Both the position numbers and the translations under genes were made by a program. A DNA stretch of 64,000 bases, taken from contig JBAIAA010000409.1 of NCBI GenBank assembly GCA_037893245.1, positions 2,285,001-2,349,000 on the forward strand, read 5' to 3'. This document shows, piece after piece, positions 33,120-44,540 of this stretch (its first letter is position 1; every line of letters starts with the position of its first letter). Source of the stretch: Crossaster papposus. Its lineage: Eukaryota; Echinodermata; Asteroidea; Velatida; Solasteridae. The notes beneath the pieces are model-generated. The model made no database searches, had not been told where the DNA came from, and saw only the letters and a program-made list of their open reading frames with translations.

Positions 33120-34025
33120 TAACGTTGGGCTGGTCGGTCAAAAACAATAATTTACGGGGGAAAAAACCAGTTCCACCTGATTAGATGGATAAATAAAATG
33201 AGAAGTGCGTATATATATTATCTCAAATTTTGTTAAATGCAGTGTGTTTATCATGAATTGTATCACTGCATACAACAAATATATTTTTACCAAGATGCAG
33301 TTGACTTCTGCACAATGCAGCTCACGAATATACTGGCTGTTTTGGCAGTCATGCCATACCAGTAAGGTACGATAAGGTACATATATTGATTCGAGACAAC
33401 ACAATGCATCCTCTCATATTATGGGATTTCACCAATTGTTATACATGTACGCTATATTTTGTGTATAAACAAATAACTTTCAATAGCTATATTATATAAC
33501 ACGGAGCCGTATTGCATACATTTACTATTAATGTTTTGTTTATTTGCTAATTTCTTGGGTGAATGGGGTTTCAAAGAGGGTCGGCGGTTATAAAACAAGT
33601 TTTTTTTTTCTTGGATTGGGAGCCCCAAAATAGGTTCGATCGGAAATGAGAACCACATAAATAAAAATGCCGTCCAAATAAACACATCACTTTCGTAACA
33701 GATAAACCCGCCATGCGAGAGCCAAATTGTTTTACAAAGGCCTATTTGAATTTATAACTAAATGATTCAACGACAAAGGGCATAATGATCCTATAAAATT
33801 GCTCTAAAATTCTTATACAATTGTCATTACCCTTCGAGTCTAATTCAATCATGTTTAGTATTACAATTTCTTTATTGCATGGTCATGCTTACTCATAATA
33901 TTTGTGCAACTCTTTTTATTTCAATTTCTTTTTATAAAGATACGTTTTACAACATTTAATGTTTTCAATTCGGAATGTCCAAGTTGTATCCTTTTTTTAG
34001 CTGATACTGGTATTATTTTCTACCT
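33120..34025. repeat. Tandem segmental duplication, unit 1
   Basis: Shares long near-identical stretches in the same order with 34026-34610: GTTCCACCTGATTAGATGG, TGAGAAGTGCGTAT, GTCATGCCATACCAGTAAGG, GCGAGAGCCAAATT, TCAATCATGTTTAGTATTAC and TGTCCAAGTTGTATCC. No gene recognised in it. Confidence 0.88.
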
Positions 34026-34615
34026 GATAAGTTGGACTGGTAGATAAAAACAAATTATTTTACGGAAAAACAATAGCAGTTCCACCTGATTAGATGGATA
34101 ATTAAAATGAGAAGTGCGTATAATATATTACCTCAAATTTTGTTAAATGCATTGTGTTTGTCATAAATTGACATCACTGCATAAACATAATCAATTTTTA
34201 ACAAGATGCAGTTGGATATTTTGGCTGTAGTGGCAGTCATGCCATACCAGTAAGGTACATACTATAAAAACCATTGATTAGAGACAGCATAATGCACCAT
34301 CTCATCTTCTATGATTCCACTGATTGTACATGTCTTTCTTTACAGATAAACCTGCCCTGCGAGAGCCAAATTATTTTCCAAAGGCCTATTCGATTTTGTA
34401 ACTCAATGATTCAACGGCATAACCCCTCATCTAATTCAATCATGTTTAGTATTACGATTTCAGTGCTAAAATCTGGAAAGTCATGCATGATCATGGTTAC
34501 TCATAATATTTATGCAACTCTTTTTATTTCACAACATTTAATGTTTTCAATTTGGAATGTCCAAGTTGTATCCTTTCTTTAGCTGACACTGGTATTATTT
34601 TCTACCTGATAGCAC
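34026..34615. repeat. Tandem segmental duplication, unit 2 (shorter)
   Basis: Second unit; lacks about 270 bases present in unit 1 between 33435 and 33700. The units have diverged by many substitutions, so the event is not recent. Confidence 0.88.
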
Positions 34616-34943
34616 TATTCAATTTCAGATTCTATTTACAACTGCGTCGTCGGAGAACTACAAATTTTCACAATTTTCAAACTATAGATTTTACATGAAT
34701 GCATTCGCGACTGATAACATTTCTTTTTACCAAACGGTTCTTTTCTGCATCTATTGAAATATTATTGGCGTACATTTGTAAACCGAGTAGTTATCGAGGG
34801 TGAAATAATCATGAACAGCCAAACCAATATTCTGGAGAAAACCCGCATAATCGCAGCTGCCACACAAGGCGAGAGAGTGCCACGGGGGTCCTACGGGGGA
34901 CATGCGCCGCCCCCCTTAACCCTGGAGGTCTGTGCCCCTTGAC

Positions 34944-35103
34944 GTTACCCAGCAGCGGAGGGAATTCCCCCGTAGTCCCCCATACGTATACACTCTCTAG
35001 ACTATTGTCCCCCCCTAAAAACCTTACAATAATTCCTGAGAAACCACAACATTGGGGGGGGGGGGGGGGGGGGGTTCCCCCATCTCATATCTTGCTTCAT
35101 ATG
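34944..35103 (+). mobile_element. hAT-like MITE family C copy
   Basis: 8-bp flanking duplications CCCTTGAC (34936-34943) and CCCTCGAC (35104-35111), one mismatch. Ends GTTACCCAGCAGCGG and ATCTTGCTTCATATG. Carries a 21-base G-run (35054-35074). It lies 70 bases from the donor site of FReD exon 2. Confidence 0.85.
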
Positions 35104-35173
35104 CCCTCGACAACAAAATGGTGCACTCACGGCCAGGATTCCCCTACAAATTCAAGCCTATAGTTAAACGTAC

Positions 35174-35410
35174 CTTGATGACATCCCAGCGAGTTCCGAA
35201 CCTGATCGATGCTGAGAGTCGACAGGCCGTCCAGGTAGACCGCGTTGGCCCTGGTTATCGGCTGCGTGTCGTGGCCGCCCAACCGGACCTCGGTGCAGCT
35301 ACATGGATCGTCAGACGGCAAGACGAAGCGAGTTGTATCCCTGTTGGCCGGGTTCGGTTCCGTTGATATGTAGCAGACACGGGCCGGCCCAGTGGTGGCT
35401 TTCACCAAAA
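35174..35410 (-). CDS. FReD gene exon 2: unrecognised cysteine-containing module
   Basis: Acceptor tgtcaacgtcag and donor CAAG|gtacgt; phase 1 on both sides, so it is a skippable, shuffleable exon of 237 bases. Encodes residues 21-99. It has four cysteines (in RVCYIS, DPCSC and LGCHQ) and otherwise no motif I know. It sits between the signal peptide and the Pro/Thr linker, so it should be extracellular. Joining to exon 1 as CLV|LVKATT and to exon 3 through a split Glu codon keeps the frame open. Confidence 0.82.
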
Positions 35411-36454
35411 CTGACGTTGACAAAAAAATAGGTTTACAATTTTAAACCCTTTTGCAACTTCAAATGAAATCCTGAAATGTTTTTCTTACAAGAGGAAATT
35501 TGGCGTACTGGGGTCTTCACTTCCACATTTTTCATTTAAGGCTATGACGCATTTCCCGGATTACGTATAGTTTGTAATACACCCAGAGTATGTCGCAGAT
35601 TTGTATTTGTGTATGGGCCTATAAATTCAACGTTATGGACATGTCCGATACAAAAATTAGTCCGAAGCAAGTTCGTATATCTTACTAGAATTTTGATATG
35701 AAGCTAAAACTTTAGAGTAACAATTATTAATGCTATATCGCTTTGCTTTATGATTGACAATTATTATGAAGTATGAACCAACTCCGGGCGGTACAGATCC
35801 ATGGCGGTACAGATCCATTAGCAGGAGATGAGCCATTGGATTGTCCTCTCCCAGATTTTGTTTTAAGAATACAAATACACACTGCATCATTCCAACATTC
35901 AAATGTTACATACAACAAACACTCTATACTTTATATGTACCGCTTTGGTGTAAGACGTATACTGAGGGATATGGAAGTGCGCCAGTTTGCATGAGATGCA
36001 GATATGTGTATCGTGAACTAGTGTCGCCGACACAGATTTACGCCTCAGTTCAACCCCGTAACTACGGAAAGCGGCTGTTGCCGCGGTCTGCTAAATCCAT
36101 CCAGAATGATGTGGACAGCTTTGCGATGCCGTAGAACGCGGCCTGTGTCGAAGCTGCACGCTTGGTCTATTGTGCCGTACAGCTACTGCTATGAATTCGT
36201 GTGTATATTCCGGTGCGGGACGGCACTAATACCGGCGTCTTCTTCTTTCTTTCGTATGATGAGCAGCTTAAGGTGTTACTGCATACATCGGTTTGATGTC
36301 ATTTGTGGAAACAGGGTGGACCGCGTGAAGGTTGTCATCTCCCACCCCAATACCGGCGTCAAGGTGTAAAGATAGTTGGAATGGGGTTTTCGGTAACATG
36401 AGATGAAACACAAAATTGAGAATTAGTTTTTTTTGTAATAGATATTACACTTAC
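35411..36454 (-). other. FReD intron 1
   Basis: About 1 kb, GT-AG, phase 1. Short plus-strand ORFs (35773-36369) lie here; none has a recognisable motif. Confidence 0.75.
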
Positions 36455-36515
36455 CGAGGCAAATTATATTCGCAAGGACAGCAGCGTCAGCAAATGCGAT
36501 CCACCCGACTTTCAT
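36455..36515 (-). CDS. FReD gene exon 1: start codon and signal peptide
   Basis: ATG at 36513-36515, followed by 20 codons and one base before the donor CTCG|gtaagt. The peptide MKVGWIAFADAAVLANIICL has a basic residue and then a hydrophobic stretch, consistent with a signal peptide, though D10 weakens the core. The whole gene encodes 337 residues: signal peptide, exon 2 module, linker, and a 212-residue FReD. FReD proteins are secreted pattern-recognition or agglutination lectins that bind acetylated sugars in a calcium-dependent way; the sugar ligand here is unknown. The start was chosen because this exon joins exon 2 in frame and supplies the missing secretion signal. Confidence 0.75.
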
Positions 36516-37305
36516 ATTTGATCTCCAAGTTGTCGTATCGTCAGCTTAGAATCTGAGAAGAAACAAAAAGACTGTTCACGGTAACATAACAATTATCGTT
36601 CGAATTTGTATAAGTTGAATATTATTTCTGTAAATAACCTCATTCAAATTCCCATTCAAATTTGTTGACAGCCTAGTTAATAATTCGATTTATTAATTCG
36701 ATTTTGTACATGTGTATACATTGAAAGTTGTTACTGTGAACGGAATGCGCATTCTGATTCGTATTTGCCCATAATTATAATAGAAAACCTGATTCAAATT
36801 ATTTGGGTTTTATGATAACTCGATAACTCTACCTTTAGTTAATCCAGTTGTATAACTGCAAGGGATACGGGGGAGGAGGGGGGGGGGGGGGGGGGGGTGT
36901 AATTATGCAGAAACATTAAATATTGAGCCAAAAGCTTTTTCCCGTTGGTTTGTTTATCAGCATGTTCTCAATAATTCATAAGTCGGCCACAAACAGTGCC
37001 GCGTTTGTCATAGGTCCTAAATTTATGTTTTGAATAATAGCAATGTCTTTACAGAGAAAATTGTGTAATATTGAAATAGACTTACTGAAAAGTATGAAAA
37101 AGCAAAACAAAACCAAGAAATGTTTTGTTCGTGCTAGCTATGACTTAAGAGGACAGTGGGATTGGGACACTGCAAAAAATGTGTTTAGCGAGTAAAAACC
37201 TTTATAATAACAATATTGCTATCAGTTTGTAAACATGCTTACATGCTAAACATGTTTAGTCATTGAACATTGAGGTTTAGGAATTGGACACGTGCGTTTA
37301 GCGTC
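36516..37305. other. 5' flank of the FReD gene; no further exon found
   Basis: No clear TATA box at a usual distance. A G-run lies at about 36878-36897. Confidence 0.4.
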
Positions 37306-37540
37306 TAACCAGTTCGCGCCGGAGGACGTATATAAACGCATTTTTTTCCAAGATTTAAAACGGATGACGCATAAACACGTCACGGGGAAGGCCGGAAATG
37401 TCTGTCAGCAGCAAGCAAGGCCGGAATTGCGTGGGTGTGCTTTCCGCGGTACTATCGGCCTGAACCCGCCACGGATCGAGTTTTGTTAAAAATAATCCCG
37501 CGCCTCGGATCGGTGATGTTAAAATATTTCCGGCGGGTTT
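37306..37540 (+). mobile_element. MITE family B copy 2
   Basis: Starts TAACCAGTTCGCGCCGGAGG. Its body matches the reverse complement of 2381-2587. The right end is degraded (TTCCGGCGGGTTTAC). Confidence 0.75.
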
Positions 37541-39552
37541 ACAAACTGATAGCAAGAAAAGTGTTTTCTCGCTAAACACAGTTTTTAGAGTTTATACAAC
37601 GATGGTCCTTCATTATGTAACCAAGTCTCCTCATAAATCGTTACATGTTGTGTTTAACTGCACCTATGACCACCCACTTCCGTGACACACAGACAGACAC
37701 ACACCGTTTTAATACAGGATTTGAATACTTTTAACCAGTTTGCTGCTCTGCATTCATTAGAAATAAACCACAAAACACACATAATATTGATGCCCCCCCC
37801 CCCCCATAAACTCCCTTTTCTTTGTTCGCTATATAATCCCTGGCAACCGTTTTACACATTATATGACGTTGGAGTGCGAAATACTTTACTAGGCTGTTAG
37901 GGAATAACAGTCTTAAGCATCCTTTGATATCATAGCTCCTGTGTGCTGACACCTTTAAGTGTTTTTTGTATCAATTTCCAACACTGGTCCGCCTACCAGC
38001 GTGGATTTTTTTCTCCAAATAATACTTTAATTTTTCCATACTTAGTTATTCCGCATCTTTGCAACCTGTGGGGGGTGAAGAGGATGCAGACCAGATAGAC
38101 TAATTATCTGAACTTACAATTTTCTAACGTCTATAAATAGCTCCGTTTATCTTAAAATTGAGTCAGCTATAGATAACTAGACTACCAAAATTGGTTTCTT
38201 AATTTTTTCTCCAGCATTTACGAACTCAAAACATGAAACAAGTCAGTATTTGGTGTAAATTACAACTCCCCACCCAATAGTTTTGTATGCTTTTCTGAAT
38301 ATTACAGAAAAATAAGCAAATGTACATTTCCTTTAAGATTTTCTTATTGTGATAATACTTTAATGACAGCGTTTCATTGCTTTCGGCACGGTCAGAAATT
38401 ACGTATACGGTGGTTAACTCGGGTTGCCGTGGCAACTGTATTATACGCGCAAACATCCCTAAGCGACAGGGGGGGAGGGGGAGGTTGCCGTCGTTAATTG
38501 TTAATTTCAAAACGTTCCTTTTGTGATGCATTATAAATATAAAAAATATATAATTATATAAATATATAAAACCTGAAATATGTAATGGCTCCGCACAATT
38601 TAACAGGTAGCCCGTGAATAATAGATGTTCATAGATAAGGAGGGAAATTAGGCCCACTCCAAACGTCGAACTTCAGCGGTGTCTAAATAAATCCTGATCA
38701 TTGGAGTCGGCAAGAAAGTTGCACAAGTTCGGTGGCTGCTTTAAACGTCGATTTTGTGTCGTACGCAATACAGTTGTTTTGTCAAGATGGCGGATCAAGT
38801 TAGACGACAAGCGATACTGCGGTAAATTCTTTTCACGAGAAGGAGACACTCTCTTCTGCCATTTTGTTTTAAAACATCTGGATTTCGCATGCGCATTTTC
38901 AAACGGTACCACTGGGGTTTTCAATATGCCGTATTATTGAACGTAGAGGGCTCTGTGCTCACGGTGTTTGGGGGTATAATTAAAAGTGATTAGGAGATAA
39001 TTCACGTCAGTTTAAATATTCTTACAGCTCCAAAATATATTTGTTTCTAATATTCATTTTTTAGATAAAAGTAAATAAATGCGGCCAAAAATACGGCGCA
39101 TTGGGACGTGCAAATTTAATTAGACGCTGTTTCAGTTTAGAAATAATATCCTCAACAAAAGTGTTGTATTGTTTTATTTGATGTGGAAGTTAATTACAAA
39201 GAAATTAAAATTGATCAAAATAAAATACAAAAAAAAATAAACAAATGACGCTATAGTCACATTTAAAATTACGTCAGTAGCCCACGAAGAAGCCGTTTAC
39301 ACAGCCAAGGGGCAATTTCTTCCCCAAACAGGATTGCCATGCCATTAGGATTGCCATTACATTGCTTGTGACGTCATATTCACTTAGCATAAATAATCAA
39401 TCATCGCAAGAAAAATTAAGTTAACAAAATTGTGGGTTCGAATTCCCTTCGGACTTTTTACTTTTGTTTACTATAAATACATTATACAACATTTTCCTAG
39501 CAATTTTGAGAACTTCTTAGGATTTTTTTGTTTTAAATTATTCTCTGTATAC
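37541..39552. other. No gene recognised
   Basis: Short motif-free ORFs, a C-run at about 37793-37805 and an AT-rich stretch around 38530-38570. A B-box-like GGGTTCGAATTCCC at about 39433 has no matching A box. Confidence 0.4.
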
Positions 39553-39655
39553 CTTTCAGTGGAACCTCTTTATTAAGAACACCCCAGTAGAACCTCTCTA
39601 TTAAAGACACCATTTTGTTAGTCTCAAGGGTGCCCTTAATAGAGAGGTTTTACTT
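39553..39655. mobile_element. Tiny inverted-repeat MITE
   Basis: GTAGAACCTCTCTATTAA (39587-39604) pairs with TTAATAGAGAGGTTTTAC (39635-39652). A second partial copy of the left arm (GTGGAACCTCTTTATTAAG) precedes it. Confidence 0.7.
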
Positions 39656-39694
39656 TCTGAATAATACATTCAGGCATTCATAGCCAATATAATA

Positions 39695-39771
39695 CAATGG
39701 CAAAGTATGAGGACAATTTACAATGGCAAAGTATGAGGACAATTTACAATGGCAAAGTATCAGGACAACTA
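39695..39771. repeat. 26-bp unit tandem repeat, three copies
   Basis: Units at 39695, 39721 and 39747, each starting CAATGGCAAAGTATGAGGAC; the third differs by one base. Near identity suggests recent origin. Confidence 0.95.
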
Positions 39772-39904
39772 ATTTAAATTACATCCCTCCTTCTTTAGGC
39801 TCACTTGCATAGATTGTAAAGAATGGATTTTCCTGTCAGTGATCATCTCAAAATAACCCCATTTCAAGTGAGAATTGGCAATAGCTAGACAATCCAAATC
39901 AGAA

Positions 39905-39990
39905 AACAAGAAAAAAATTCCACATAACCCGTTACACGCCCTTCAATTTAATGGCCTTCCCATGTGACCGAGAATCGTTCTAATAATTAA
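39905..39990. repeat. Dispersed repeat shared with 12895-12985
   Basis: Shared words AAAAAATTCCACAT, TTACACG and ACCGAGAATCGTTCTAATAA in the same order; unclassified. Confidence 0.7.
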
Positions 39991-40077
39991 AAAAAAAACC
40001 TAAGCCGCATGTATGATTACGCCCCTTCCCAATAAACACAAACCTTTTTCAAAATCGGTTGGGTGATGAATGCTCCA

Positions 40078-40263
40078 TATTTCCAGCACGATATGTGGCA
40101 GAGGGGTACCCCCCTCTTATCCCTATACTTTATACGCACTCAACACTATTGTAACCTAACCCATCCCCCCTTGAAACCTAAAAGGAATTCCTGAGATTCC
40201 GGGAACACAATGGTCAACACAAAAGAGGGGGGGTTTTCTCTGCCACATATCGTGCTTCATATG
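40078..40263 (+). mobile_element. hAT-like MITE family C, best copy
   Basis: Perfect 8-bp duplication ATGCTCCA (40070-40077, 40264-40271). Ends TCCAGCACGATATGTGGCAG and CTGCCACATATCGTGCTTCA give a long TIR. 186 bases, non-coding. Confidence 0.93.
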
Positions 40264-40271
40264 ATGCTCCA

Positions 40272-41149
40272 GAGGCCAAAACGATCGCGACAAACCATTC
40301 TGACAGCGACTATAAATTCTACATCCGCTGAAAAAAATGGCACAGTAATACTGCAGTGGTCACAAAGCGATCGATGGCACACATCACAATGGGTTACAAA
40401 ACTGATAAAAGACGCTGTCAGCCTCCTGACAATATAATATGCCTGAAGCGAACGCTATGCATAATGCACACAATACAGGCCACCAACGCAATAGCATGAG
40501 GACCAATTTGACATGGATGGATAGACGCAAAGAAAACAGTGATCTAAGTGGCCTGGTTGTCGTCACCGCAAGACACGAGCGGAACAAAATATGCTGTTGC
40601 CAAAAGCCAGCATTCAGAGATCGAATTCGTTTAATGTCAATCAATTTTAAACTTATTTATTTAACACAAGTTTGACATTATTAAGAATTTAATTATATAG
40701 TTTAAATCGATCTCTGAATGCTGCCTTTCGTCAACAGCTTAGAACGAATTTGATCTACACGACGAATAATCTCGAAGCGATGTCTACAATTAATAGAGTG
40801 ACCAAACCTTATTTAATGATACATGACTAACTTGGTGTGAATTTTTTTCTCGGACGAAATTTAATGCGAGGTGAATTTAAATGAAAACTTGTAATGTTTA
40901 TTTCCAAAAAATGTTTTGGTATATTTCTCAAAGTAGTGATGATTAGAAGCTTCTGAAATATCAAGATTGGATGGAGTTTTCTATTACTCGTGAAACAGCT
41001 ATATAAAAGTAAGGGGATTCCATGTATTTTTATAAGATTGCCCTTTAAGGCGTATTTAATTAGCACTGTATTGTTTGTGCTGTCTGAGACAGATGGTTAC
41101 CTTTACTGGTCGAATTTGGCATGATGAAGATGTAATATAAATATACACC
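40272..41149. other. No gene recognised
   Basis: Short ORFs without motifs. The word GATCGAATTCGTTTAATGTC near 40620 and its approximate complement near 40700-40760 hint at a weak inverted repeat. Confidence 0.35.
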
Positions 41150-41312
41150 ATTTAAAGACATCGAACATTTTTACTCCCGAATTATTAAGAAATATCTTAC
41201 TTATTAAAGGAAATAATGATTCTAGGCATCCAGCAAAATGATTGCGCTTGGTATCCTGCCATTGTTATGAAAATGTAAATTGTATTAAAAAAAAATCACG
41301 ATTGCCGGACGG
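41150..41312 (+). mobile_element. MITE family A fragment (left half)
   Basis: ATACACCATTTAAAGACATC, AAGAAATATCTTACTTATTA and GGCATCCAGCAAAATGATTG are the left-half landmarks; it ends at the GATTGCCGGACGG centre. Confidence 0.82.
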
Positions 41313-41624
41313 CCTTTGGGAAATTCTGGATTCGCGGCTGCTTACCAGCGATTGGAAGAACTAGAACATATGGCGGAGTGAAGGGCTTACGAAACACGGG
41401 TGTCTAGGGTGTCTATATATGGCATATAGGGTCTGATTTTAGTGGAGTTTGGTGTGTTACCCTGGATTTTAAACATTTTGTGGGTCTCTTAATATGCCAC
41501 TTTGTACATGTAGATGCGGCCGCCATTTTGGGTTTTGATTGTTACAAACCTTGTTAGCAATCAGTCTGACTCTCGACTGGATTTGGATGAAACAATTAAA
41601 TGTTTTGAAACGAAATCCAATCTG

Positions 41625-41965
41625 AAGGGATTAAGGTTTGCACATCTTTTCACTTCTGGCTGAGGGGAAGTGCAAAATTGAGATGCTGAGAATGGCGTTG
41701 GCTGATAAACCTATAGAGATATTATGTGTTTAAATAAAACAAGACTCTTAGATAAAATTAATTCTGATGAAATTGCCATTGACGGGTATACAGTGTACCG
41801 ACATGACATAAGTCGTAAAAGAGGTGGTGTGGCGATATATATATATAAAGATCTTCAAAGTACCCACAGGTGTGATTATGAAAGCAGTGATGTTAACAGT
41901 GTATGGGCTTAAGTTAATTTGCCAAATAAAAAATAAACTGTTGTTGTTTCCATTTACAACATGTA
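41625..41965 (+). pseudogene. Third LINE, endonuclease start
   Basis: KGLRFAHLFTSG, then one frame away ADKPIEILCLNKTR-like sequence, DEIAIDGYTVYRHDISRKRG, GGVAIYIYKDLQ and VNLPNKK. These are the first blocks of an APE-type endonuclease (the catalytic Glu of the NETR motif is Lys here). Broken by a frameshift and stops, and then by the foldback element that follows. Confidence 0.75.
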
Positions 41966-42895
41966 TATGGATTTTCTTTTGTCGGCGTCGTATTCTTCTT
42001 TTTTGGCGTCGCATTTTTTTTTTTTCGGCGTCGCTTTTTTTTTTTTTTTCGATTGTTCTTTTTCGGCGTCGCATTTTTTTTTTTTTATATATTTTTTTTT
42101 TTTTCGGCGTCGGATTTTTTTTTTTGTCGCAATTTTGTTTTGGTTGAACAGGTTTAGTATGTAAGTTCTCACAATACTGTTTTGTCTCGTATGGTACAGA
42201 TGGATGCTGGCGACATAAATTAACTCATCAAGATGTACTTCAACATAGGCATGATGTACTAAGATACTGTCCAAATATTGACAATAGAGCATGGCGTTAT
42301 TGTGTCCTTACGGCATCTGTAACGGATTATGATGGAAGTTGGTCAAGTCAGAAGGAAAAAACTATAGCAATATTGTAGATGTTGTTGAATTTATACACGA
42401 TCTGATAAGAATTGAGTTTCATGATTATTATTCAGGTATGCAAATGTGCACATGCGCTTACGCAGCCCCCTATAAAAAAGGGTCAAAACTGTTTACTCTA
42501 AATTCTGCCTCCATGTTCTAGCCAATGTAATCAGTAGACATTGATTTTCATTAATTTTCTTTTGTAATATCCCTTGAGGGGCTCCGTACTTTGAGGGTTC
42601 TGTAAAAAAAAATGCGACGCCGAAAAAAAAATGCGACGCCGAAAAAAAATATTCTTGACGCCGAAAAAAATTAATTGAAAAAAAAAAATGCGACGCCGAA
42701 AAAAAAATATCTTTACAAAAAAAACAAAAATTAAACCATTTTTTTTAAAAATCGACCCCTCCAACAAAAAACAATCTTCACCAAAAAAAAAAAATGCGAC
42801 GGCAACAATTTTTTGAAAAAAACCCCCCAAAAATTACCTACCAAAAAAGAAAAAAATCGACCCCCAAATTAGAGCTAATACAAAAATTCTTAAAA
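41966..42895. mobile_element. Foldback element with GGCGTCGCATTTTTT units, copy 1
   Basis: The left arm (41975-42140) has repeated GGCGTCGCATTTTTTTT units; the right arm (about 42480-42890) has TTTACTCTAAATTCTGCCTC, GGGGCTCCGTAC and ATGCGACGCCGAAAAAAA units. The right arm matches 57730-57920. It splits the LINE, whose reading resumes at about 42900. ORFs inside are poly-Phe/Lys artefacts. Confidence 0.75.
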
Positions 42896-44540
42896 CAAGG
42901 ACTTTCCCAGTAAATTTGAGATTGATATGTTCAACCAAGATCTTAGTGATGTAAACTGGGTAACGGTGTGTCGAATGAATGATCCTGATATTGGTATGGA
43001 CAGCCTTTAAAAAAAAAGTTCATTGCAATTGCAGGTCAACATGTACCACAGGTAAACATTCGTATACAGTGCAAGTTACCTCCATTGTTTAACCAGGAAA
43101 TGTTGTCACTATCTAATGATCATGACTTCTACAAACATGTTGCTCAGAAGAGTGGGAAATCGAGAGATTGGGGTATATAACGTACCAAAAGAAACTATAC
43201 TACTAAGGCGATAAAATATGCTAAGTCATCGTATTATTCAGATACTACTAAGCAATATATGAGTGATGGGAAAAAGTTATGGAAAACAATGAAACCTATT
43301 CTCCCAACAAAAGGCCGCGAGTGTGTTGAGAAAGTTTCAGTAAATGGTACCGAAATAAAGGAGCCCGAAGAAATTGCCAATGCTTTCAACAACTTGTTTA
43401 CAAAATATTGGAAATAGACTGGCTGACAATTTTAACAATGATGACATTGAGAGTGCGTGCAAAAACATTGAATTGTACAAACGAAAGTCAAAATTTCAGT
43501 GAAATTTATGGGGATTATGTTATTGGACAGCTTTCTGTCCTTCGGGTTGGTAATGCTACAGGTATTACATGACGGCATTGGTGCTAGATTATCAAGAGCT
43601 GGGGCCCATCAGATTGTAGCACCGCTTACATAAATCCTAGATCTCACTACCCATACTGCCGTTATCACACTTGAATGTAAGAAGGCTGTTGTTTCACCTA
43701 TAATTATTAAAGATAGTGTGAAAACAAATTGCAGCAATTATAGACCTATATCCGTCTTACCTGTGATTTCAACAATTCTTGAGAGAGCAATCCACAACCA
43801 GGTTTACAAGCATTTGCAAAGAAATGGGCTTTGTACAATCTGGGTTTAGGCCTCAACATTCAACTCTTACTGCAATAACTGATGTCAGTGATTATCTTGA
43901 TAATAATATGGATAAGGGTGAAATAACTAGTGCTGTTTTTCTGGACCTGAAAAAAGCCTTCGATACGATAAATCATAAGGTTCTTCTGCGCAAGCTATCT
44001 TACTATGGTATTCGTGGCAAAGAGCTGGCATAGTTTTCAAATTATCTTACCAACATATAGAGCAAATAACGATCATGAATGGTGTTTGTTCAGATCCCAG
44101 ACAAGTAACAGTCAGTGTACATCACGGCTCAATTTTAGGCCCACTTCTTTTTATTATTTTTATCAATGATTTGCCAGACAAGATTAACAGGACTAAGATA
44201 GTTTGGTATGCAGATGATACTGATATAATGTACAGCTCTAAAAATGATTATGACATCAATTGTGTTTCGAATGAAGAATTCCAATGAAGAATGTATCTGA
44301 ATGGATGTATAATAATAAATTAACTCTCAATGCTTCAACAAATAAAGTTATGACTTTTGGCACATCTAAAAAAATAATTAAAAAATGATAATCTGCTGTT
44401 AAATTTAAAGATGATAATTGAAGAATGTCACCGAATTTAAATATCTTGGCGTATGGTTTGACCAATATCTCAAATGGGACATGCTCATTGATAAAACTGA
44501 TGCCAAAACTTATCTTTGTATGTTGACCAAATATTAACTG
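42896..44540 (+). pseudogene. Third LINE, linker and reverse transcriptase
   Basis: SDVNWVTVCRMNDPDIGMDS, VPQVNIRIQCKLPPLFNQEM, then [40 protein letters not shown] sequence, [54 protein letters not shown] and the catalytic WYADDTDI near 44205; then FKYLGVWFDQYLKWDM. Several stops and frameshifts. Same general clade as the outer LINE at 16.9 kb by motif content. Confidence 0.82.

Larger units (their letters stand above)
23222..35173 (-). other. FReD intron 2 (12 kb)
   Basis: Donor gtacgt after exon 2 and acceptor cccaaag before exon 3, both phase 1. It holds most of the mobile elements between 24 and 35 kb. A further symmetrical phase-1 exon could be hidden in it; I did not find one. Confidence 0.75.

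Noticed and set aside
39433..39446. Possible tRNA gene (GGGTTCGAATTCCC)
   Set aside because: A B-box-like word alone; no A box or acceptor-stem pairing at tRNA distance.
41824..42292. Phe-rich and Lys-rich ORFs of about 110 codons
   Set aside because: Produced by T/A tracts and GGCGTCGC words of a foldback element.
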